This document shows positions 21,542-26,650 of a stretch of 26,650 nt of DNA, piece after piece. Source of the stretch: Gammaproteobacteria bacterium (GTDB lineage Bacteria > Pseudomonadota > Gammaproteobacteria > SZUA-229); NCBI GenBank assembly GCA_011051475.1, contig DRLE01000251.1:1-26650 (forward strand). Direction: 5' to 3'. Each line of letters opens with the position of its first letter. Position 1 is the stretch's first letter. A program made the position numbers and the translations under genes. Below the pieces are notes generated by a model. It did no database searches. It saw nothing but the letters and a program-made list of their open reading frames with translations, and was not told where the DNA came from.

Positions 21542-21567
21542 AAAGCTTCTTAAGCCACCGCCTTCAT

Positions 21568-21600
21568 TGCCGGCAACGCTATCGCTTATGCCAGCCTACA
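21568..21600. repeat. REP-like palindromic fragment
   Basis: The segment begins TGCCGGCAACGC and ends CTTATGCCAGCCTACA, so its ends are imperfect inverted copies (TGCCGGC with GCCAGCC). The CTTAT-CC-GCCTACA tail resembles E. coli REP units. It is related to the inner pair of the element at 4698-4916. It stands between the CACAGAG element and the single arm at 21638. Confidence 0.6.
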
Positions 21601-21637
21601 ATCCCGCTCACTTACATACAAAAAATAAAGTGCTTTT

Positions 21638-21662
21638 CTCTGCGCCTCCGCGTCTCTGCGGT
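21638..21662. repeat. Single CGCAGAG-family arm (solo half-element)
   Basis: Read on the minus strand this is ACC-type with CGCAGAG, CGCGGAG and CGCAGAG separated by single bases, the same three-word plan as the complete elements. Its outer flank on that strand is AAAAGCTGAACC. No inverted partner was found, so it looks like a remnant. It ends 16 bp before the stop of the minus-strand perM-like gene. Confidence 0.65.
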
Positions 21663-21677
21663 TCAGCTTTTACGCTT

Positions 21678-22736
21678 TCAAACATTCTGCTTCTGCAACG
21701 AAGGCCAGGAGTTGATCACCGCCTGTATCAGGGTTGCCAGCGGAATCGCGAAGAAGACACCCCACACCCCCCATAGCCCGCCGAAGAACAGCACGGCGAT
21801 AATAATCGCTGCCGGATGCATATTCACCACCTCGGAAAACAGCAGGGGCACCAGGATATTGCCATCGAGAAACTGCACCACCAGGTAGGCGATCATGGTA
21901 TAGACAAAGTCGCTGCTGGCGCCCCACTGGAACCAGGCAATCATTGCTACCGGAATGGTGACTGCCACTGCGCCCACATAGGGAATAATTACCGACAGGC
22001 CAACCAGCAGGCTCATGGTGGCAGCGTAATTCATACCCATGGCCTTCAGCGGAATAAAGGTGGCGACACCGACAATCACAATTTCCAGAAGCTTGCCACG
22101 GATGTAATTCCCCATCTTGATATCGACTTCCTTCCACACCGAATAGGCAAGGCTGCGGTTCTCCGGCAGGAAACGCCGGGTCCATGCCACGATATCCTCC
22201 TTGTCCTTTAACAGGAAAAACACCAGTAACGGTACAACCACCAGATAGACCAGAATATTGAAAGCATCCACCGCTGAAGCCAGGGAGACACTCAGTAACT
22301 TCTGCCCCACACTGACCAGTTCGGTGGAAAAGCTGCCCAGCATATTCTCGATTTCCTGGTCGGCAAACACAGGGTATTGCTCGGGAAGACTGAGAATCAG
22401 CTGTTGCACCTTGTTGAGAATTCGGGGGAAGTCGGTAATCAGCTGTGAAACCTGGCTGATAACCAGCGGCACCAGGCCGAGCAGGATAAGTCCCAGGGCG
22501 GCAATAAAGATCGCATAGGTCAGCAGGAAGGCAAAAAACCGCGGCAGGCCCAGCTGGGTAAAGCGCTTGACCAGACCTTCGAGAATATAGGCAATAATAA
22601 TGCCGGCCAGCACCGGCGTAAGGATTTTTCCCCAGACCAGAACCAGAATAAAGCCGAGAACCAGAATGGTGACCAGTAAGATGGCCTGCGGATCGGAAAA
22701 ATGTTTTTCGAACCAGCCCCTGATGACTTCAATCAT
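21678..22736 (-). CDS. AI-2E family transporter (PerM/TqsA-like permease)
   Basis: A 352-residue inner-membrane protein of the AI-2E exporter family (PF01594). It has two or three N-terminal helices (16-90), a long amphipathic middle segment (FPRILNKVQQLILSLPEQYPVFADQEIENM) and a group of helices from about 155 to 345. Family-typical segments include LLVGLSVIIPYVGAV and VQFLDGNILVPLLFSEVVNMHPAAIIIAVL. Members are reported to export autoinducer-2 or to act as Na+/H+ antiporters, and the substrate cannot be told here. Its start overlaps the stop of the small gene upstream by 4 bp, so LysR, the small protein and this permease look like one operon. Confidence 0.9.
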   Translation of the reverse strand: MIEVIRGWFEKHFSDPQAILLVTILVLGFILVLVWGKILTPVLAGIIIAYILEGLVKRFTQLGLPRFFAFLLTYAIFIAALGLILLGLVPLVISQVSQLITDFPRILNKVQQLILSLPEQYPVFADQEIENMLGSFSTELVSVGQKLLSVSLASAVDAFNILVYLVVVPLLVFFLLKDKEDIVAWTRRFLPENRSLAYSVWKEVDIKMGNYIRGKLLEIVIVGVATFIPLKAMGMNYAATMSLLVGLSVIIPYVGAVAVTIPVAMIAWFQWGASSDFVYTMIAYLVVQFLDGNILVPLLFSEVVNMHPAAIIIAVLFFGGLWGVWGVFFAIPLATLIQAVINSWPSLQKQNV

Positions 22737-23089
22737 TCATTTTCCTGCAACAGATTGTTGTAGGCACGCTCAAACACCTGCTCCATTTCATCAATAACTT
22801 CCTCCAGGTCCCGGCCTTTTACCATGTGATCGGTCATCAGTGATGAAGCCTCGGAAAAAACCGCCATGCTATCGATCATAAAGTAGGTTTCTTTCAGGCG
22901 TTTGACCGCACCGACCACCGTCTCATTATCCGGGCGTGGAATATCGGCCGGCGGCGGCACTTCCCTGCTGACGGGGCCACCCTGGGCGTAGAGGAAATCA
23001 GCAAAGTCTGAAAGGCTGCGCTTGCGCTCATCATCCATGGCATCGTAGAGCTTTGCCAGTTCGCTGCCGGTTTTTAGCGGGTTTGTCAT
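22733..23089 (-). CDS. Small acidic helical protein, unknown function
   Basis: A 118-residue soluble acidic protein. Residues 1-36 form a helical region with ELAKLYDAMDDERKRSLSDF followed by ADFLYAQ. A proline-rich linker follows (REVPPPADIPRPDNE), then two or three helices (VVGAVKRLKETYFMIDSMAVFSEASSLMTDH, LEEVIDEMEQVFERAYNNLLQ). I do not recognise a named domain, and there is no visible DNA-binding motif, signal peptide or cysteine. It is embedded between a LysR gene (5 bp upstream) and the permease (4-bp overlap), which supports its being real and co-translated. It could be an adaptor for either neighbour, but that is only context. Confidence 0.8.
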   Translation of the reverse strand: MTNPLKTGSELAKLYDAMDDERKRSLSDFADFLYAQGGPVSREVPPPADIPRPDNETVVGAVKRLKETYFMIDSMAVFSEASSLMTDHMVKGRDLEEVIDEMEQVFERAYNNLLQENE

Positions 23090-23094
23090 GGTAA

Positions 23095-23994
23095 TTAAGC
23101 CTTCATGTTCCTGCAGAATTCCTGGGCAAAATCCAGAAGCTCGTCAGCCGCGCGTGACTTGAATTTGTAGCGCTGGCGCACAAAGGAAAACGGACGCTCC
23201 AGCGGCGGCGTCAGCTCGACCGCTGTCAGTGTACCCAGGCGAAGCTCTTTTTCAATACTGGCACGTGAAACGATGGATATCCCCATACCGGCCTCGACCG
23301 CGCCCTTGATGGCCTCGGGACTGCTCAGCTCGAAACAGACATTCAGCATACTGTGCGGGCTTTGCTGCTCGACATAATTGGTAATAGCCTCCTGCGTGCC
23401 CGAACCGCTTTCGCGGCAGATAAACGGGTGTTCCAGGATGTCCTTGACGTGCAGTTCTTTTTCTTTCGCCAGTGCATGGTTATTGGGCATGATCACCACC
23501 AGCTGGTCCACCCGGCACTGCTCGACAATCAGGTTCTTGTTGTTGACCGACCCTTCGACAATGGCCAGATCAACCACATTGTTCTCCACCATGGCAATAA
23601 TGTCCTCGGAATTGGACTCCTTCAGACTGATATTCACGTCCGGATATTTCACCTTGAACTCGCCGATCAACAGGGGCAGCATGTATTCGGCAATGGTGGT
23701 GCTGGCGCCCAGCGAGACACCACCACTGACATCACCGGTCATCTCGGTAATGCTGTGGTTCATATCCTCGTACAGCTTGAGAATCCGGTCGGCGTACATG
23801 TAGACCTGTTTCCCGGCCTCGGTCAGGGTTACCTTGTTGTGAGTACGGTCGAACAGGCGGGTATTGAACTGGTCCTCAAGCTGGCGAATCTGAAACGTCA
23901 CTGCCGGCTGCGTCATGTGCAGCTGCTCACCCGCCTTGGTGAAATTAAGCAGGCGCGCCACGGTATGGAAAATTTTCAGTCGTCGATCAGCCAT
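23095..23994 (-). CDS. LysR-family transcriptional regulator (CysL/CbbR-like)
   Basis: A 299-residue LysR regulator. The winged helix-turn-helix occupies residues 1-60, with LNFTKAGEQLHMTQPAVTFQIRQLEDQFNTRLFDR as the recognition region. The effector-binding domain spans about 90-295 (GASTTIAEYMLPLLIGEFKVKYPDV, ESGSGTQEAI, GAVEAGMGISIVSRASIEKE). This pattern is closest to the CysL/CbbR-type branch, whose members respond to metabolites of sulfur or carbon assimilation; the ligand is unknown. The start at 23994 is chosen because the HTH begins there, whereas a start at 24183 would add 63 non-homologous residues and cross into the divergent gene. It probably regulates its own operon from the AT-rich gap at 23995-24097. 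Confidence 0.9.
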   Translation of the reverse strand: MADRRLKIFHTVARLLNFTKAGEQLHMTQPAVTFQIRQLEDQFNTRLFDRTHNKVTLTEAGKQVYMYADRILKLYEDMNHSITEMTGDVSGGVSLGASTTIAEYMLPLLIGEFKVKYPDVNISLKESNSEDIIAMVENNVVDLAIVEGSVNNKNLIVEQCRVDQLVVIMPNNHALAKEKELHVKDILEHPFICRESGSGTQEAITNYVEQQSPHSMLNVCFELSSPEAIKGAVEAGMGISIVSRASIEKELRLGTLTAVELTPPLERPFSFVRQRYKFKSRAADELLDFAQEFCRNMKA

Positions 23995-24097
23995 AAGTAT
24001 TCTGTTGATTTTACCGGCAATAGCGTCTATTTTAGCATTATATATATACGAAAAACCTATGGTACCACCACCGCATAAGAAAGGGGCGAAAACAAAT

Positions 24098-24556
24098 ATG
24101 ATAAAAACCAGATCCATCGCACCGCCCCTGTTTATCGTAGCGCTGTTGACCCTTCTGATACAAGCACCTGTTTTTGCCGGCATTTACAAGTGGGTGGACA
24201 AGGGCGGTCAGGTACACTACAGCGATCTGCCCCGTGTTGAAAATGCCGAAGAAGTCAACATTCGCACCAACGAAACCACGCAAACCCGCAAAATCCCCCT
24301 GAAAAGCGAAGAAGAAATCGCAGCCGAAGAGAAAAGGAAAAAAGAAGCCGAGGCAAAAAAGGCCCAGAAGCCCAAAATACCCGCCAGTGAAAAGCGCCGC
24401 CTGTGTAAACAGGCCAGACATGAGCTTGAAGTTATCAATAGTCGCGGCCGGCTGCGTGAAATCAATGCCAAAGGTGAATATATCTACCTGCCTGAAGAAG
24501 AACGACAGAAACGCATTTCAAGGGCTAAAAAGGATATTCGCAAGTATTGCCGATAA
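24098..24556 (+). CDS. DUF4124 domain secreted protein
   Basis: A 152-residue exported protein. A signal peptide (1-27, ending VFA) is followed directly by a DUF4124 module, GIYKWVDKGGQVHYSDLP, a short beta motif common at the N-terminus of gammaproteobacterial envelope proteins. The rest is a highly charged helical region (SEEEIAAEEKRKKEAEAKKAQKP) and a basic C-terminal part with two cysteines (LCKQARHELEV and the terminal KYCR), possibly disulfide-bonded. ATG 24098 has AAGGGG at a good distance; the longer frame from 23915 antisense to the LysR gene is rejected. It is divergent from the LysR gene. Function unknown. Confidence 0.88.
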   Translation: MIKTRSIAPPLFIVALLTLLIQAPVFAGIYKWVDKGGQVHYSDLPRVENAEEVNIRTNETTQTRKIPLKSEEEIAAEEKRKKEAEAKKAQKPKIPASEKRRLCKQARHELEVINSRGRLREINAKGEYIYLPEEERQKRISRAKKDIRKYCR

Positions 24557-24624
24557 GGTTACCCGCAATCTTGCCATCATAACCCCGCCCTCCCGCCTGT
24601 CGACCAACCATAGAGGAGCACGAA

Positions 24625-24963
24625 ATGCCATTACTTGAAATAAGCACCAATATTGATATTGTTGAGAGCACTGACCTGGCAAAACAGGCTTCACAGCTTG
24701 CTGCAGAAATTCTGGGCAAACCGGAAAGCTATGTCATGGTAAAAATCATGCCCGGCCAGACCCTGCTGTTTGCCGGCAGCACCGATCCTGCCGCCCACAT
24801 CAAACTGAAAAGCCTGGGCCTGCCGGAAGAACGCACCGGTGAATTCTCCGAAAAACTCTGCAGCTTTATCGAAGATCAGCTGGATATCCCATCCGCTCGA
24901 ATCTATATCGAGTTTGCCGGCCCGGACAGGCATATGTGGGGCTGGGACAAACGAACTTTCTAG
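24625..24963 (+). CDS. MIF-type tautomerase
   Basis: A 112-residue protein of the macrophage migration inhibitory factor (MIF)/phenylpyruvate tautomerase family, expected to form a trimer. Met1 should be removed to expose the catalytic Pro. The lysine in LGKPESY aligns with MIF Lys32. LLFAGSTDPAAHIKLKSLG and the C-terminal MWGWDKRTF closely follow the human MIF layout (MAFGGSSEPCALCSLHSIG and VGWNNSTF). The position of human Asn97 is altered in this protein (IYIEFAG). The physiological substrate in bacteria is unknown. GAGGAG lies just before the ATG. It follows the DUF4124 gene by 68 bp and precedes a repeat element. Confidence 0.92.
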   Translation: MPLLEISTNIDIVESTDLAKQASQLAAEILGKPESYVMVKIMPGQTLLFAGSTDPAAHIKLKSLGLPEERTGEFSEKLCSFIEDQLDIPSARIYIEFAGPDRHMWGWDKRTF

Positions 24964-24995
24964 GGCTACAAAACACACAAAGGTACAATAATTTT

Positions 24996-25152
24996 CCGCA
25001 GATGAACGCAAATGTGTTTATTTATGTCACCTTGAGCACAGTCGAGGGCTCTTGCGCTCCGGTGCATACGGATAGCATCGTGGTTTAAGATTCCCGACTA
25101 CGCTTAGAATGAGCACATAACCGAATTTGCGTTTATTTGCGTTCATTTGCGG
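24996..25152. repeat. Inverted-repeat element, CGCAAAT family, with one decayed arm
   Basis: The right arm (25125-25152) is identical to the right arm of the element at 4698-4916: CC plus three CGCAAAT words at a 10-base period, read on the minus strand. The left arm keeps only the first 18 bases (24996-25013, one mismatch), after which it is degraded. The interior has a weak inverted pair around AGTCG (AGCACAGTCGAGGG near 25035 and CCCGACTACGCTT near 25092). It lies between the MIF-type gene and proS. No credible coding frame inside. Confidence 0.78.
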
Positions 25153-25202
25153 ATAAAAAACACCTCCAATACACCAACCAACACCACTTATTACCCACTT
25201 AT

Positions 25203-25211
25203 TGCTAAAAT
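25203..25211 (+). promoter_or_regulatory. Possible extended -10 promoter of proS
   Basis: TGC-TAAAAT is an extended -10 with no good -35, 51 bp beyond the right arm of the repeat element and 41 bp before the proS ATG. Its TTGCTA core is the same as that before xseB and the PilZ gene. Confidence 0.45.
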
Positions 25212-25252
25212 GCGCCCTTCGCAACAAGGCAATATTTTACCCAGGTCCAACT

Positions 25253-26650
25253 ATGTACTTATCCCGATTCCAGCTCACCACCTTAAAAGAAACGCCGGCA
25301 GACGCCGAAATTACCAGCCATCAGCTGATGCTGCGCGCCGGTCTGATTCGCAAGCTGGCTTCCGGGCTGTATAACTGGTTGCCGCTGGGCCTGCGCGTGC
25401 TGCGCAAGGTGGAAAACATCGTGCGCGAAGAAATGAACAACAGCGGTGCCCTGGAAGTCCTGATGCCGGCGGTGCAGCCGGCCGAGCTGTGGCAGGAATC
25501 CGGGCGCTGGGAGCAGTACGGCCCCGAGCTGCTGCGCTTTCACGACCGTCATAATCGCGAATTCTGCTTCGGACCCACGCACGAGGAGATCATTACCGAC
25601 CTGGCGCGCCGCGAGCTGGTCAGCTACAAGCAGTTGCCGGTAACCTATTACCAGATACAGACCAAGTTCCGCGACGAGGTTCGCCCCCGCTTCGGCGTCA
25701 TGCGCGCGCGCGAGTTCATTATGAAGGACGCCTACTCCTTCCACCAGAACAGTGACAGCCTGCAGCAGACCTATGAGCTGATGTATCAGACCTACAGCAG
25801 CATCTTTACCCGCCTCGGCCTGGAGTTTCGCGCGGTCATGGCCGATTCCGGCGCCATCGGCGGCAATAACTCGCACGAGTTCCATGTACTGGCCGATTCC
25901 GGCGAGGATGCCATCGCCTTCTCCGATGGCAGCGATTATGCCGCCAATGTGGAAAAAGCCGAAACTCTGCCGCCCGAGCAGCCCCGTCCCGAACCCTCAC
26001 AAACCATGGAAACCGTGGACACCCCGGGACAGCACAGCATCGAAGAAGTCAGTGAATTTCTGGGCGTTACCCCCGCAGACTGCCTGAAAACCCTGCTGGT
26101 CCAGGGCAGCGAGGAAGGTTCCGTCGTGGCCCTGGTGCTGCGCGGCGACCATGAACTCAATGAAATCAAGGCCGAACATCTTGACGCCGTCGCTACGCCG
26201 CTGACCTTTGCCACCGATGAACAGATCAAACAGGTTGCCGGCTGCAGCGCAGGTTCTCTGGGCCCGGTGGGCCTGGATATCCCGGTGATTGCCGACTATG
26301 CGGCAGCACACATGGCCGACTTTATCTGCGGCGCCAACAAGGACGGCAAGCATCTGCGCGGGGTCAACTGGGGACGTGACTGCAGTGAACCGGCCACCGC
26401 CGATCTGCGCAATATCGTCGAAGGCGACCCCAGTCCCGATGGCAAGGGCAGACTGTCCATTGTCCGCGGCATCGAGGTCGGCCATATTTTCCAGCTCGGT
26501 ACCAAATATTCCGAGGCCATGAATGCCACAGTGCTGGATGAAAACGGCAAGTCCAGCATTATGACCATGGGTTGCTACGGCATCGGCATCAGCCGCATCG
26601 TTGCCGCCGCCATCGAACAGAACCATGACGATAACGGCATTATCTGGCCG
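25253..26650 (+). CDS. proS: Prolyl-tRNA synthetase, bacterial type (3' end outside window)
   Basis: The first 466 codons of ProS, the class II synthetase that charges tRNA(Pro); the complete bacterial enzyme has about 570 residues, so the anticodon-binding domain lies beyond the window. Visible are the N-terminal catalytic part (RAGLIRKLASGLYNWLPLG, GPTHEE at 108-112), motif 2 (FRDEVRPRFGVMRAREFIMKDAYSF, from about residue 139) and motif 3 (GCYGIGISRIVAA). Between motifs 2 and 3 is the YbaK-like editing insertion (about 220-400: EVSEFLGVTPADCLKTLLV, LRGDHELNEIKA), which hydrolyses mischarged Ala-tRNA(Pro). The start ATG at 25253 gives the conserved MYLSRF opening. The frame is open to the last base. 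Confidence 0.96.
   Translation, partial: MYLSRFQLTTLKETPADAEITSHQLMLRAGLIRKLASGLYNWLPLGLRVLRKVENIVREEMNNSGALEVLMPAVQPAELWQESGRWEQYGPELLRFHDRHNREFCFGPTHEEIITDLARRELVSYKQLPVTYYQIQTKFRDEVRPRFGVMRAREFIMKDAYSFHQNSDSLQQTYELMYQTYSSIFTRLGLEFRAVMADSGAIGGNNSHEFHVLADSGEDAIAFSDGSDYAANVEKAETLPPEQPRPEPSQTMETVDTPGQHSIEEVSEFLGVTPADCLKTLLVQGSEEGSVVALVLRGDHELNEIKAEHLDAVATPLTFATDEQIKQVAGCSAGSLGPVGLDIPVIADYAAAHMADFICGANKDGKHLRGVNWGRDCSEPATADLRNIVEGDPSPDGKGRLSIVRGIEVGHIFQLGTKYSEAMNATVLDENGKSSIMTMGCYGIGISRIVAAAIEQNHDDNGIIWP

Noticed and set aside
23995..24183. Extended N-terminus of the LysR protein
   Set aside because: The extra 63 residues are hydrophobic and non-homologous and overlap the start of the divergent DUF4124 gene; the HTH begins at the ATG at 23994.

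Overview
The window looks like a stretch of chromosome from a free-living gammaproteobacterium. It has no phage, plasmid or integrase genes, no rRNA or tRNA, and no CRISPR array. The assignment rests on gene order shared with E. coli and relatives: ypjD next to a CorB/YfjD-type transporter, xseB-ispA-dxs, and bamC-dapA divergent from gcvR-bcp. No genus can be named from the sequence alone.

Layout. At 92-859 (-) is a metallo-beta-lactamase-fold phosphodiesterase, divergent from ypjD (1118). The gap between them holds a site with perfect CRP half-sites. A CorB/CorC-type transporter and radA follow (2019-4690). After a 219-bp inverted-repeat element comes the isoprenoid operon xseB-ispA-dxs (4951-7991). 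A 69-bp MITE-like element separates it from queD-folE2 (8168-9366), where FolE2 should supply the substrate of QueD. A small membrane protein then converges on dapA-bamC (9891-11895, -). A PilZ protein (12140) sits between dapA and gcvR-bcp (12649-13675). Next are a YjdF-family membrane protein, ycaO and a PlsC-like acyltransferase, then on the minus strand a possible hemerythrin-like protein and a Met/Gln-rich secreted protein. At 18741-21354 lie an outer-membrane porin, a secreted FMN-binding protein and a PepSY membrane protein. A promoter overlapped by a Fur-like box precedes the porin, which suggests iron control. After a compound repeat region come a perM-type permease, a small unknown protein and a LysR regulator (minus strand), then a DUF4124 protein, a MIF-type tautomerase and the 5' part of proS, cut by the window edge.

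The least explained feature is a set of small non-coding elements at operon boundaries (1-76, 4698-4916, 16201-16392, 21361-21541, 21638-21662, 24996-25152). Their arms look unrelated (CACAGAG, CGCAAAT, CGCAAAG and CGCAGAG types) but share one plan: a CC-starting arm made of three copies of a 7-base word C(A/G)C(A/G)(A/G)A(G/T), usually facing an inverted partner. Several contain a second inverted pair of another family, and an AAAAGCTTTT-like motif tends to lie on the outer flank of an arm or nested pair. No transposase gene accompanies them here.
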